Assembly: GCF_003097615.1 (NCBI RefSeq)
Contig: NZ_QCZG01000008.1
Location: forward strand, 43,887 to 107,886
Origin: Pueribacillus theae
GTDB taxonomy: Bacteria > Bacillota > Bacilli > Bacillales > UBA6769
Direction of reading: 5' to 3'
DNA: 64,000 nt
Below, one piece after another: positions 34,535 through 44,551 of the stretch. The notes under the pieces are model-generated. The model worked only from the letters and a program-made list of their open reading frames with translations, was not told the DNA's origin and searched no databases. Within the stretch, counting starts at the first letter, position 1, and every line of letters starts with the position of its first letter. The position numbers were made by a program, and so were the translations under genes.

Positions 34535-35689
34535 TTATTTCTTTTTTTCGGCTTTTTTTGCCTTTATAAGCTCATTCCATTCGTGTCGGTATTTTGCTAC
34601 GACTTTTTCATGCTCACTTAACGTTTTCGTATAAATCACTTCACCGTTCGGCCTTGCAAAAAAGTAATATTCGTCAACCTGCTTCGGTTCGATTGCTGCT
34701 TTTATCGATTCTTCTCGCGGGCTTGCAATCGGTCCAATCGGAAGTCCTTTCATACGATACGTGTTATATGGTGAAGACACGTCCGTATCTTTATATGTGA
34801 CTTGGATTTCGTTTTTATCCAAGGCGTATTTAACGGTCGGATCAGAATCAAGCCGCATATCTTTTTCCATTCGATTATGAAAAACACCTGAAACTTTAAA
34901 ACGATCTTCAGATTTTTGTGTTTCCTTTTCGATCAGTGAAGCAAGTGTTAACGTTTCATGAATCGAAAAGCCGCTCTCCCTAATTTCTCCTTCGTATTTT
35001 TCGACGATTTCCTGCATTTTCTCAACCATCGAGGAGATGATTGTTTCCAATTTTGGATTTTTGTCCTCAAATTCATAAGTGGCCGGGAACAAGTAGCCTT
35101 CCAATGAATATTTAATTCCGTCCTTTGAAATTGCTTTTTCATCAAGGATGCTATAGGTCGAGGCTAACATTTCAATAAAATCTTTATCTTGCATTTTATT
35201 CATAATTTCTTCTTCACTGTAAGAGGTGTTTTTCGCAATAAGTTTTGAAATTCCGGTAACACCTAATCCCTCCGGGACTGTCAATTTCAGAGCCACTTCT
35301 TTTTTTACTTTGCCTTCTTTTAATTCCGAGATGATATCTTTTACGTCCATCGCTGTATTTAATTCATAGTCCCCAGCTTGAAATCCTGATTCATTTTTAT
35401 ATTTTACATAATAACGAAAAATAAGCGCATTTTTTATCGCGCCTTGTTTCTCAAGCAGCTTTGCAATTTCAGAAACGGATGAACCGATAGGAATTGTCAC
35501 GTCTATTTTTTTCTTGTCTTTTTCATCAATCGGTTTTAATGCACTACTGACATAAAAAAAGCTTCCAACAGAAAATCCGGCAAATAATATGATGAAAATA
35601 AGTAAAATGACAGTGACAATGCGCCTTACTGTTCTATTTTCATTTGCTTGTTCCAATTTTCTTCTCTCAAGATCGCTCTGTTGAGGCAC
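34535..35689 (-). CDS. mltG: MltG, endolytic murein transglycosylase
   Basis: YceG-family enzyme that cuts nascent glycan strands. It has 384 residues: cytoplasmic start, one membrane helix (about 26-48), LysM-like subdomain, and the catalytic domain with the essential Glu in LASLIEKETQ and the conserved HNRMEKDMRLDSDPTVKYAL block. It lies between trmR and yrzB as in B. subtilis (yrrL). Confidence 0.95.
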   Translation of the reverse strand: MPQQSDLERRKLEQANENRTVRRIVTVILLIFIILFAGFSVGSFFYVSSALKPIDEKDKKKIDVTIPIGSSVSEIAKLLEKQGAIKNALIFRYYVKYKNESGFQAGDYELNTAMDVKDIISELKEGKVKKEVALKLTVPEGLGVTGISKLIAKNTSYSEEEIMNKMQDKDFIEMLASTYSILDEKAISKDGIKYSLEGYLFPATYEFEDKNPKLETIISSMVEKMQEIVEKYEGEIRESGFSIHETLTLASLIEKETQKSEDRFKVSGVFHNRMEKDMRLDSDPTVKYALDKNEIQVTYKDTDVSSPYNTYRMKGLPIGPIASPREESIKAAIEPKQVDEYYFFARPNGEVIYTKTLSEHEKVVAKYRHEWNELIKAKKAEKKK

Positions 35690-35723
35690 CTTGTCTCCCC
35701 CTTTCCCCCGTCCTATTATACCG

Positions 35724-35935
35724 ATGCGAGAAGAAAAACGCTATCGTGTTTTTCTTGGAGGCTGGAAATCCAAACGTTTGCCAACGAGCAAACCTGCAGT
35801 TTAAAAAGCACTCACAAAGTATAACACTTGCTACCTCACTTCGCTCGGAGTCCCGGTAAACGAAACTTATCACGGAATTAGCGACTGTTATCCCCCACTT
35901 TAAACCTTAAAGTGGGGGCTTACGGACGGTTGCGG
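35724..35935. repeat. Composite intergenic repeat (families 2 and 3)
   Basis: Starts with hairpin AAGAAAAACGC/GTGTTTTTCTT (35728-35756), then AGCACTCACAAAGTATAA...CTCACTTCGCTCG (35808-35891), matching 5090-5175, and ends with a perfect hairpin CCCCCACTTTAA/TTAAAGTGGGGG (35893-35920). It fills the mltG-yrzB gap. Confidence 0.55.
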
Positions 35936-35968
35936 GTGCTTAAAATACGAGGGGGCAGCTAATTGAGG

Positions 35969-36268
35969 CTACTCCTCTTCCAATTCTTCTACAGTAGCCA
36001 GCATTTCTTCAATCATGTCCCATTCTTCATCTGTTTCCAACGCAAACAGCTCTAAATCATCTTCGCCATCACCATGCTCGATAAAACGAAAGGCAAATGC
36101 TTCTACTTCCTCCTCTTCATCAAACGATTCTTCATCTTCCCCTACTGGCGTTACGACAACATAGGAATGTTCAAAATGATCAGGTTCAAAAATATAACGC
36201 ACTTCAAATAAATGTTCTTCCCCGTCTTCCACCGGGATTACGATACGATCACTGATATCCAAAGCCAC
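35969..36268 (-). CDS. yrzB: YrzB, DUF1292 protein
   Basis: A 99-residue very acidic cytoplasmic protein beginning with GTG (AGGGTGA 7 nt upstream). The DUF1292 pattern (IVIPVEDGEEHLFEVRYIFE, FVxxGDG-like segment) is clear. Function unknown. It is part of the ireB-ruvX-yrzB group. Confidence 0.9.
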   Translation of the reverse strand: MALDISDRIVIPVEDGEEHLFEVRYIFEPDHFEHSYVVVTPVGEDEESFDEEEEVEAFAFRFIEHGDGEDDLELFALETDEEWDMIEEMLATVEELEEE

Positions 36269-36284
36269 CTTAAACTCACCCTTC

Positions 36285-36701
36285 TTATTTATTATTACTG
36301 TCCAAAAAACTTTGCAAAATCATAACAGCCGCAAGCTTATCAATCACATTTTTCCTTTTTTTTCGGCTTACATCTGCAGAGATAAGCATTCTCTCAGCGG
36401 CAACTGTTGTTAAACGTTCGTCCCATAAGTGTACTGTTAGCCCGAATCGTTTCTTTAACTTCTCTGCAAATTCTTGTGAGGCTTGCCCTCTTTCACCGAT
36501 TGTTCCATTCATGTTTTTGGGCAAGCCAACAATAATTTCAGAAACGCCATATTCTTTGATAAGTTGTTCCAGCCTGTGAAAATCTTTCTTTAAGCTATCC
36601 GCACGCTTAATGGTTTCAATTCCTTGTGCGGTCCAGCCCATTTCATCACTAATTGCAATCCCAATTGTTTTCGTACCTAAATCAATACCCATTTTTCTCA
36701 T
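36285..36701 (-). CDS. ruvX: RuvX/YqgF, RNase H-like protein
   Basis: Putative Holliday-junction resolvase or 16S rRNA-processing nuclease. It has 138 residues from ATG 36701 ([12 protein letters not shown]). RNase H-fold acidic residues lie in [26 protein letters not shown] and the C-terminal VIDKLAA. AGGTTATCGC precedes the start, 11 bp after the ireB stop. Confidence 0.94.
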   Translation of the reverse strand: MRKMGIDLGTKTIGIAISDEMGWTAQGIETIKRADSLKKDFHRLEQLIKEYGVSEIIVGLPKNMNGTIGERGQASQEFAEKLKKRFGLTVHLWDERLTTVAAERMLISADVSRKKRKNVIDKLAAVMILQSFLDSNNK

Positions 36702-36712
36702 GCGATAACCTG

Positions 36713-36979
36713 TCAATTAGAAGAATGATTCTTTAAATAGGATTTCACCAATTCCTCGATTAATTCATCACGTTCCAATTTTCTTATTAAATTTCTTGCA
36801 TCCTTGTGCCTTGGGATATAAGCTGGATCACCTGAGAGCAAGTAACCGACAATTTGATTGATTGGATTGTAGCCTTTTTCTTGAAGCGCGTCATAAACGT
36901 GAAACAGCACTTCATTCACATTTTTGTCAAATGAATCCTCCGGAAAATTAAATTTCATCGTTTTGTCTAATGAACTCAT
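36713..36979 (-). CDS. ireB: IreB family regulatory protein (DUF965)
   Basis: An 88-residue helical protein, [16 protein letters not shown] at the start with GAGGGAGG upstream. IreB is a substrate of the IreK Ser/Thr kinase in Enterococcus; YrzL is the Bacillus form. The conserved [20 protein letters not shown] is present. It lies between alaS and ruvX, the usual place. Confidence 0.93.
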   Translation of the reverse strand: MSSLDKTMKFNFPEDSFDKNVNEVLFHVYDALQEKGYNPINQIVGYLLSGDPAYIPRHKDARNLIRKLERDELIEELVKSYLKNHSSN

Positions 36980-37050
36980 TACAATACCTCCCTCAAAAGC
37001 TTGAGCGTTTTCCGTCACGTGTTACGATTATTGTACAACACGTTTAACAA

Positions 37051-39686
37051 TTAAGATATTGATTTCACCCATTTTTCTACATTTTTGAGGGCTTTATCCA
37101 ATTTTTCGGGATTTTTCCCGCCTGCTTGCGCCATATCAGGCCGTCCTCCTCCGCTTCCCTCGACCTCTGCAGCAATTTCTTTTATTAATTTGCCAGCATG
37201 GAAGCCTCTTTTTACCAAATCTTCCGTAATTCCCGCGACAAGATGAACTTTTCCATCTGAAGTTGATCCTAAAAGGATAATTCCTGAATCAATGGATTGC
37301 TTCAGATCGTCCAGTATGTTTCTTAGAGCGTTCATGTTATTGGCATTTACTTTTTTTGCAATGACTTGTACTCCATTAATTGTAACTTTTTCAGAAGAAA
37401 GGCTTTTCGCTTCAATATTGCCTAATTTTTGAGTTAACGATTCGTTCTCCCTTTGCAGCCCGCGGATTTGCTGCAGAAGCCCTTCTATTTTAGCGGGAAC
37501 TTCGTTTGGCCGGGTGTTTAAAAGAGCGGCTGCTTTTTCAAGGCGCTGCAAATTTTCATTTAAAATTTCGAAAGCTTTTTTACCTGTTACAGCTTCAATT
37601 CTTCTCGTTCCTGCTCCGATTCCAGATTCGGATACGATTTTAAAAAGCCCAATTTCCGCTGTATTGTTAACATGGCATCCCCCGCACAATTCAATACTAT
37701 AATGATCAACTTGAACGACCCGGACAATATCACCGTATTTTTCACCGAAGAGAGCCATTGCCCCCATTTTTTTGCTTCATCGATTGGCTTGTACGAAATG
37801 CTGACAGGAATATGTGCCCATACTTTTTCGTTTACAATTTCTTCGATTTTTTTCAAGTCATTCTGGCTGATTTGGCCAAAATGTGAAAAATCGAAACGAA
37901 GACGATCTGGAGCAACGAGCGAGCCTGCTTGATTAACATGTTCACCAAGTACATCTTTTAGAGCTTGATGCAGCAAATGGGTTGCTGTATGGTTCTTAAC
38001 AATTTCCGCACGAGCTTCTTTGTTAATTTCAGCCAAAACAGCCTGCCCGCTTTTTAATGTTCCTTTTTCAATGAAGACAGTGTGCAAGTTCTTTCCGTTC
38101 GGTGCTTTTTGTACATCTTGGACATAGGCTTTAAGGTTTTCTGCGGTTAGCTTCCCTTTATCCGCTATTTGCCCACCACTTTCAGCATAAAATGGCGTTT
38201 CGCTTAGAATGACTTTAACTTCCTGTCCTTCCCCCGCTTCGGCAAGCAATTGATCATCCAAGACAATCGCCTCAATTTTTGCCTTGGCAGAGGTTTGATC
38301 ATAACCAATAAATTCACTTTCAACTTCGATTTCACTCAGAACGTTGCTTTGGACTTGCATGGAGTCTGCATCAAGTCTGGCTGAACGTGCCCGTTCACGC
38401 TGGTTGGCCATCTCCCTTTCAAAACCTTCCGTATCAACCGTAAGACCTGATTCTTCCGCATATTCCTGCGTCAATTCGAAAGGAAAACCGTACGTGTCAT
38501 ACAATCGAAACGCATCTTCACCAGAGATGACTTTTTCGTTTTTATGTTTTAGTTTTTCTACGATATCAGACAATATTTGCAGCCCTTCATGCAATGTTTC
38601 ATGGAAACGCTCTTCCTCAGTCCGTATGACGGATTGGATAAAATCGCTTTTTTCTTTTACCTCTGGGTAATAGTCGTGCATGATCTCTCCAACAACCGAA
38701 ACGAGTTTATACATAAATGGTTCTTGAAGATTTAGTAGCTTTGCATAGCGTACAGCCCTTCGAAGCAGCCGTCTCAACACATAGCCGCGGCCTTCATTTG
38801 AAGGCAGGGCTCCATCACCAATCGCAAACGTAACTGTACGGATATGATCCGCAATAACTTTGAATGCTTCATCTTTTTTCGCATCTTCATTATACGTTTG
38901 TTTTGAAAGCCTCTCTGTTTCTTGAATGATTGGGATAAATAAATCAGTATCAAAATTCGTTGGAACGTCCTGAATCACTGAAACGATACGTTCAAGGCCC
39001 ATGCCTGTGTCGATATTTTTTTTAGGAAGCGGTGTATACGTTCCGTCAGGATTATGATTAAACTGTGAAAAAACAAGATTCCAAATCTCTAAATAACGTT
39101 CGTTTTCGCCACCTGGGTACAATTCCGGGTCATTCCGATCATCGCCAAATTCTGGGCCGCGATCGTAGAAGATTTCAGTATTTGGCCCACTTGGGCCTTC
39201 GCCGATATCCCAGAAGTTGCCTTCAAGCCGAACGATTCGTTCTTCGGGAATGCCAATCGTTTTATTCCATATTTGAAAAGCTTCCTCGTCTTCAGGATGG
39301 ATTGTCACAGAAAGCTTTTCCGGTTCAAAGCCGAGCCATTTTTCATCCGTTAAAAATTCCCAAGCCCAAACGATCGCTTCATTTTTAAAATAGTCTCCGA
39401 TTGAAAAGTTGCCGAGCATTTCAAAGAAAGTATGATGCCGGGCTGTTTTTCCAACATTTTCAATATCGTTCGTCCGGATTGATTTTTGGGCGTTGACAAT
39501 GCGGGGATTTTCCGGAATAACCCGTCCGTCGAAATACTTCTTTAATGTTGCGACGCCACTGTTGATCCATAAAAGCGTCGGATCATCATGTGGAATAAGT
39601 GATGCACTCGGCTCCACCGAATGGCCTTTTTCCTTGAAGAAATCAAGAAACATTTGCCTTACTTCACTAGACGTTAACTTTTTCAT
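37051..39686 (-). CDS. alaS: Alanyl-tRNA synthetase, frame broken by one base
   Basis: Charges tRNA-Ala; essential. The gene is read as two frames: 39686 down to the A run at 37773-37767, then 37767 down to 37051. Adding one base to the seven-A run gives exactly 878 codons, the B. subtilis length as I recall it. The aminoacylation core ([17 protein letters not shown]) and the first editing motif HTATHLLH are in frame one; CGGCH and the C-Ala domain are in frame two. The run A-AAA-AAA then TGG is in phase for a -1 shift. Sequencing error, slippage or real mutation are possible. The protein starts [11 protein letters not shown] behind GGGGG. A T-box leader precedes it. Confidence 0.9.
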
Positions 39687-39729
39687 TACTCTTGCCCCCA
39701 ATGTATATAGACAATATTTTCATAGCCAT

Positions 39730-40243
39730 GAAATTAAAAAAGTCCCGCCCCTCACCGAGGGACGAGAGAATACTCACGCGGTACCACCCTTGTTACGGCA
39801 AAAATTGCCATCGCTTCGTAAAGCCGTAACATGGCTTAAGACGGCGGGTTTTTACCCCACACTCAGGAATAGCGTTCAGCAATTATCTAATAGGGTTTTT
39901 TTCAGCCATGAAAACCCCTCTCTTAAAGAGGTTGTTCAAAAAGTCCGGAGGCTCACAGGATGTGAGTCAGTTCGACGTTATCACAGGACGTGATGTATTT
40001 AGTCGAACTTCGATTCAGGCTGCGAATCTCTTCGTCAGCTTGCTCTTTCGCTACTCACGTATCCTACAAACATACGCTGCGTTTCTCAGAGCTACGCTTC
40101 CTTGACGGAGCCAGGATGGCGACATTTCAACGTTGGCCACAAGGACGTGGCCTGCCTTTAGTTGAAATACCCTCTCGTTGTCCTCCTTTTTGAACTCGCA
40201 CTTAAAAAGATAGAAAGCTTACTCGTTCCTTCATCGTTTTCCT
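39730..40243 (-). promoter_or_regulatory. T-box leader of alaS, interrupted by element B
   Basis: Minus strand: T-box sequence AAGGGTGGTACCGCG (39791-39777), Stem III GTTACGGC/GCCGTAAC, a Stem I part with AGAGAGGGG and a GCT alanine specifier at 39873-39871, and a terminator GTCCC...GGGAC with T6 (39730-39765). The 5' strand of Stem I (ACGATGAAGGAACGAGTAAGC and TATCT) lies at about 40203-40240, beyond the inserted element. AGGAA/TTCCT and TATCT/AGATA can pair across it. Confidence 0.88.
39930..40200 (-). repeat. Long structured element B, Bacillaceae-1-like RNA inside the T-box leader
   Basis: Read on the minus strand it starts TGCGAGTTCAAAAAGG and ends CTTTTTGAACAACC. It holds three hairpins with loops GTCCT, GTCCT and ATCCT, the first two nearly identical to element A. 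Flanks CTTAAAGA (39922-39929) and CTTAAAAA (40201-40208) form an 8-bp direct repeat with one mismatch. Confidence 0.75.
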
Positions 40244-40249
40244 ATCGCC

Positions 40250-40279
40250 ATTATAGAAAATATAAATTCAGCTTGTCAA
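40250..40279 (-). promoter_or_regulatory. Sigma-A promoter of alaS
   Basis: TTGACA (40279-40274), 18 nt, TATAAT (40255-40250) on the minus strand. The -35 box overlaps the stop codon of the upstream permease gene. Confidence 0.85.
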
Positions 40280-41340
40280 TATTTGGCTTTAGCACGGTGA
40301 AAGTGTGTAATGATCACTTTTAAGACCGCAAAAAATGGGACTGCTAAAATCATTCCTATGACACCGGCAACCTCTCCTCCAAGCAACAAAGCAAGAATAA
40401 TCATGACCGGATGCATTTTCAAACTTCTGCCAACAATAATCGGCGACAAAATACTGCCTTCCAGAAGTTGAAGAACAATCATTATGCCAATCACCCAAAA
40501 GACCATTTTAATCGAGATTGTCATCGCAATAAAGATCGCTGGAATCGCTCCTAATATAGGCCCGAAATACGGAATGATTTCGGTTACCCCGACAATGATC
40601 CCAAGCAAGATCGGATAGGGCAGCCCAAGCATCCAAAAGCTAACTGAAGCAAGCACGCATAAAATAGCAATGACAAGAAGCTGGCCGCGAATATATTGCC
40701 CTAGGGAACGATCAATCTCTTGAATAAGCAACCGCCCGTGTTCCCGCCATTTTTTTGGTGTAAAATACCAGCAAGTCGTTTTTATTTTATCGAAATCCTT
40801 TAAAAAGTAAAAAACGAGAAATGGAACAAAAATAAGGACAAACATCGAATTAACGAACGTTTTAATCGTGTTAATGGCTTTTTCGATGAAGTTATCCAAA
40901 TACAATTCAAGCTCGATAAATAACTCTTCAATCCGATCGTGAAAGACTTCTGGCAGGGAATACATTTGCATGGCCAATTGGTTTCCCCATTCTTGATACG
41001 TTTTAAATATTTCCGGGGCATTTGCCGCAAGTTCCTGAAGCTGAAAAAGGAGATTTGGCAAGCCTTTCAATAAAAATAAACCTGTTCCGCCAAAAAACAA
41101 GATGTAAATAAATAAAATAGCTAGCCACTTTGGCACATTGTTTTGTTCCATTTTTACAATGATTGGATGCAATAAATAGGTGATGAATGCTGAAATGAGT
41201 AAAGGCAACGAAATGAATGCGAGCAAGTGTATTAAAACAAGCCAAATGGGCTTTAATTTATATAAAACGTAACCACTCAAAAAAAATAATAAAACTAATG
41301 TCAATCGAATGATCCATTTTATGCTCCGGTCATATTTCAT
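40276..41340 (-). CDS. yrrI: YrrI, AI-2E family transporter
   Basis: AI-2E-family membrane protein (PerM/TqsA-like), substrate unproven; some members export ions or AI-2. It has 354 residues from ATG 41340 (GGAGG 8 nt upstream), with about eight helices and the conserved GxxxxxxPYFGPILGAIPA loop (ITEIIPYFGP-like) near residue 245. luxS, the AI-2 precursor gene, is in the same window but not linked to it. Confidence 0.92.
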   Translation of the reverse strand: MKYDRSIKWIIRLTLVLLFFLSGYVLYKLKPIWLVLIHLLAFISLPLLISAFITYLLHPIIVKMEQNNVPKWLAILFIYILFFGGTGLFLLKGLPNLLFQLQELAANAPEIFKTYQEWGNQLAMQMYSLPEVFHDRIEELFIELELYLDNFIEKAINTIKTFVNSMFVLIFVPFLVFYFLKDFDKIKTTCWYFTPKKWREHGRLLIQEIDRSLGQYIRGQLLVIAILCVLASVSFWMLGLPYPILLGIIVGVTEIIPYFGPILGAIPAIFIAMTISIKMVFWVIGIMIVLQLLEGSILSPIIVGRSLKMHPVMIILALLLGGEVAGVIGMILAVPFFAVLKVIITHFHRAKAKY

Positions 41341-41397
41341 GTCTAAACCTCCGTTACATATAGCTTGTAACAAAGCGACAAGAAATATAAAAACAGA

Positions 41398-41451
41398 AGT
41401 TAGAGATCAGAAGCCAGACTTGTAAACATCAGCTAAAAAGACTGATTTCAT
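41398..41451. repeat. Intergenic repeat, family 3, partial copy
   Basis: AGTTAGAGATCAGAAGCC...AAAAAGACTGATTTC aligns to 25135-25188 at roughly 70-75 percent over about 54 bp. It lies between yrrI and yrzR. Confidence 0.45.
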
Positions 41452-41489
41452 TAATTTTTTTGGTAGACATTAGAAATCAATTTACTCGC

Positions 41490-41520
41490 AAAAAGACCTT
41501 GTCACCGCAACAAGGTCTCT
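41490..41520 (-). terminator. Terminator after yrzR
   Basis: Minus strand AGACCTTGT / ACAAGGTCT hairpin with T5, directly after the yrzR stop. Confidence 0.85.
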
Positions 41521-41522
41521 TC

Positions 41523-41711
41523 CTACAATTCAATGGCACGATCATTTTCATCGAAAAGATCATCCAAGGATGTGAGGCTTCCATCTTCTTCAACTTGATT
41601 CATTACAAAGTGATTGTCTGCAATCGTTAATTCAATAAAACAATTCCAGCAATAATAATGGTTATTGGCGATTTTCCCAAGGTTTTTACTGAAGCAGTTT
41701 GGGCACTTCAT
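41523..41711 (-). CDS. yrzR: YrzR-like small zinc-ribbon protein
   Basis: A 62-residue protein: MKCPNCFSKNLGKIANNHYY then CWNC, a four-Cys zinc ribbon, and an acidic tail. Function unknown. GGAGGAG precedes the ATG. Its start overlaps yrrD by 26 bp. It matches the small gene that follows yrrD in B. subtilis by position. Confidence 0.8.
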   Translation of the reverse strand: MKCPNCFSKNLGKIANNHYYCWNCFIELTIADNHFVMNQVEEDGSLTSLDDLFDENDRAIEL

Positions 41712-42204
41712 CGCTAGCTCCTCCTCCGGGCGTTTTAAATAAGAGGGCATTTTCACCATAAAGCGAAACATCATCATAATAAATATGTTTTCTGCCTTCC
41801 TTCAAATCGGTGAACCAGCCTTCCGATATCTCAATTGTTACTATTTTTTCCAAATCGAATTGAAAATAAACATCCTCTACAATCCCTTTTAATTCATCGT
41901 CCGCGTTGACAAGCAGCCTTCCGATAAAGCCTTCCTGCCCGTCAATTTCGCGGCAATTTTCTTTATAGCCAGCAAGGGGCTGTAAATGATCCTTGGAAAT
42001 GAACAGCTTGTTTCCTTTAATAAAAAACGTTGTTGAAATTGGAAAAAAACAGTCCCGGAGGAATAAACCCTTTTTATCGATGCGAAAACCAATAACTTTC
42101 CCTTCATCATCAATAAGAATATTTTCCAACGTTCCAATGAGTCTTCCGTCAAAGTGATAGACTGCCATGTTTTTTAATTCGCTAAAAGGTTTTAAAGCGC
42201 CCAT
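41686..42204 (-). CDS. yrrD: YrrD, PRC-barrel domain protein
   Basis: A 172-residue protein with two PRC-barrel-like units (IGTLENILIDDEGKVIGFRI and GRLLVNADDELKGIVEDV). PRC barrels bind RNA or proteins, for example in RimM; the role of YrrD is unknown. It precedes yrzR and lies downstream of recD2. Confidence 0.88.
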   Translation of the reverse strand: MGALKPFSELKNMAVYHFDGRLIGTLENILIDDEGKVIGFRIDKKGLFLRDCFFPISTTFFIKGNKLFISKDHLQPLAGYKENCREIDGQEGFIGRLLVNADDELKGIVEDVYFQFDLEKIVTIEISEGWFTDLKEGRKHIYYDDVSLYGENALLFKTPGGGASDEVPKLLQ

Positions 42205-42268
42205 CCCCTTTCATTGGAGTTCGCTTATATTATTCTCATTTCACATGTTGCCATTCACAAAGGGAACG

Positions 42269-44536
42269 TTACGATATTCCTTGCATCGCTTCTTTCAATT
42301 TTTGCTGGAGTAATGAATTTCTACTATCCTGGTTGCGGTTTTCGACAGCAATGTTGAACGCTTCAATCTCGCCGCATAAAAGTAAAAAGCGTTTGCTTCT
42401 TGTGATTGCTGTATAGATTAAGTTTCTCCTTAACATACGGTAATAGCTTTTTACAACTGGAAGGATAACGATAGGAAATTCACTGCCTTGCGCTTTATGG
42501 ATCGAACAACAATAGGCTAGCGTTAAGGAATGAAGTGTATTTCTCGTATAAACAACCTCTTTTCCATCAAAAGATACAATGAGCTGATCTTCCTTTTCGG
42601 TATTTTCTTTCGCAAAAAAAATTGCTGAAATGATGCCAGTATCTCCATTAAACACTTGATTTTCAGAATCATTTACGAGTTGAAGCACTTTATCGCCCGT
42701 CCGAAAAATCGTATCGCGGTAATGAAGTTCACGCTTTTGTTTGCTTTTTGGATTAAATAAATGCTGCAAACGAATGTTTAGTTGATCGACACCCGCTTTC
42801 CCTTTATACATCGGAGCCAACACTTGAATGTCATGGACGGAAAAGCCTTTGCGAAGCGAAAGTTGGCAAATTTGCTCCACCACTTCGCCAACTCCATCCG
42901 TCCGGCACGAAAAAAAACGCCGATCTTCTGTCGCTTTCTCAAGATTTTCAGGCAATTCGCCTTTTTTGATATGGTGGGCCAGTTCAATAATTGAAGAACC
43001 TTCCGCCTGTCTATAAATATTGGATAATTTGACTGTTGGTATGAGCCCGGATTCAAGTAAATCTTTCAAAACTTGTCCTGGCTGTACTGAAGGCAATTGA
43101 TCTTCATCTCCGACAAGAACAACTTGGATGCCTTCAGGAAGTGACTTAAACAATTGATTCGCAAGCCACAAATCAACCATTGATACTTCATCTATAATTA
43201 ATAAACTCCCTTGAATCGGGTTTTCATCATCATGTTCAAATGTTTCACCTTTCCAACCAAGCAGGCGGTGGATCGTGCAAGCCGGAAGACCTGTCGCTTC
43301 ACTCATTCGCTTAGCAGCCCTTCCGGTTGGAGCCGCGAGGATGAATGGAAAAGGTTCGTCTTTTTTATAATCTTCAGGCCTAAGCGAAAGATCGTGCAGC
43401 TCTGAATAAACTTCAACAATTCCTTGAATGATCGTCGTTTTTCCAGTGCCCGGGCCTCCTGTTAAAATCATTAACGGTGAAGACAATGCAGTTCTAATTG
43501 CTTCGCATTGCAAATCGGCATATTGGATCGAATGCTTTTGCTCCTGTTTTCCAAGGGCAGCCATAAAATCTGATTCCGCAAATTCGCTAATCGCGTCTCT
43601 ACTATCCATCAGCCGTTTAATGCTTGTTACAAGGCCTTTTTCTGCATAATAAAGGGTGGGAAGATACACCCTTTCTTTATCCAAAACAAGCTTTTCTTCC
43701 TCGTCCAAGTGAATCATTTCAAGGGAGATCGCACGTTCTTCAATCTTAACGTCTCCATCGAGCAAGTTTTTTACTTTTTGTACAAATGTCTCATAATCCA
43801 AAAAAACGTGCCCTTCCTGAAGGGAAAGTTCATTTAACATATAAAGAGCGCCAGCACGAATTCTTTCAGGATGGCTGCCTTTTATGCCAAACGTTTTCCC
43901 TAATTCATCGGCACGCTTAAATCCAATTCCTTCCACATCGTATACAAGTTGATACGGGTTTTCACGGATGATATCAAGCGTTTCATCTTTATACGCTTGG
44001 TAAATTTTCATGGAAAGCTGCGGGCCAAAACCGAAATCCGATAAGGCAATCATGATTCGCTCAAGCCCCTCATTTTCCTTTAACGTATCATATAGTTTTT
44101 GTGCTTTTTCCTTGTTTAGGTTAGGTACCTGCTCAAGGACACTTCGGCCATTCAATATTTTCGAAATGGCTCGTTCTCCCAATGCATCGACAATAGCTTC
44201 GGCGGTTCTCTTTCCTATCCCTTCAAACAAATCGCCGGACAAATATTGAATAACGCCAGACTTGGTTTCGGGAAGCTCACGCTTATGCATTGTAACCTGA
44301 TACTGTTTTCCGTATTTTGGATGCTGAACGAAATGGCCATAAAAAAAATACGTCTCTTGCTCATACATTTGCGGCATATACCCAGTTACGACGATGTCTT
44401 TCTCACTAAGATCTTCCGTCGTTTCCCGTACCCGAATTCTTGCTACTGTATACAAATTTTCTTCGTTATGAAAAAGATAATGAATCAATGAGCCTTTAAT
44501 ATACGTTGGTTCAGCCCTATTATTTTCCACTAGCAC
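42269..44536 (-). CDS. recD2: RecD2 DNA helicase
   Basis: 5'-3' SF1B helicase acting outside a RecBCD complex in DNA repair and fork restart. It has 755 residues from GTG 44536. Long N-terminal OB/HhH region (GIGKRTAEAIVDALG, VEGIGFKRADELG), Walker A GGPGTGKTTII near 358, DEVSM, GDEDQLPSV, and C-terminal helicase motifs CSIHKAQGSEFP and LIYTAITRSK. It lies between yrrB and yrrD as in B. subtilis (yrrC). Confidence 0.96.
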   Translation of the reverse strand: MLVENNRAEPTYIKGSLIHYLFHNEENLYTVARIRVRETTEDLSEKDIVVTGYMPQMYEQETYFFYGHFVQHPKYGKQYQVTMHKRELPETKSGVIQYLSGDLFEGIGKRTAEAIVDALGERAISKILNGRSVLEQVPNLNKEKAQKLYDTLKENEGLERIMIALSDFGFGPQLSMKIYQAYKDETLDIIRENPYQLVYDVEGIGFKRADELGKTFGIKGSHPERIRAGALYMLNELSLQEGHVFLDYETFVQKVKNLLDGDVKIEERAISLEMIHLDEEEKLVLDKERVYLPTLYYAEKGLVTSIKRLMDSRDAISEFAESDFMAALGKQEQKHSIQYADLQCEAIRTALSSPLMILTGGPGTGKTTIIQGIVEVYSELHDLSLRPEDYKKDEPFPFILAAPTGRAAKRMSEATGLPACTIHRLLGWKGETFEHDDENPIQGSLLIIDEVSMVDLWLANQLFKSLPEGIQVVLVGDEDQLPSVQPGQVLKDLLESGLIPTVKLSNIYRQAEGSSIIELAHHIKKGELPENLEKATEDRRFFSCRTDGVGEVVEQICQLSLRKGFSVHDIQVLAPMYKGKAGVDQLNIRLQHLFNPKSKQKRELHYRDTIFRTGDKVLQLVNDSENQVFNGDTGIISAIFFAKENTEKEDQLIVSFDGKEVVYTRNTLHSLTLAYCCSIHKAQGSEFPIVILPVVKSYYRMLRRNLIYTAITRSKRFLLLCGEIEAFNIAVENRNQDSRNSLLQQKLKEAMQGIS

Positions 44537-44551
44537 CCGCTCCCAAACGAT

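Noticed and set aside
39493..39993. 166-codon plus-strand frame over alaS and its leader
   Set aside because: Spans the T-box leader and the antisense of alaS; no binding site or similarity.
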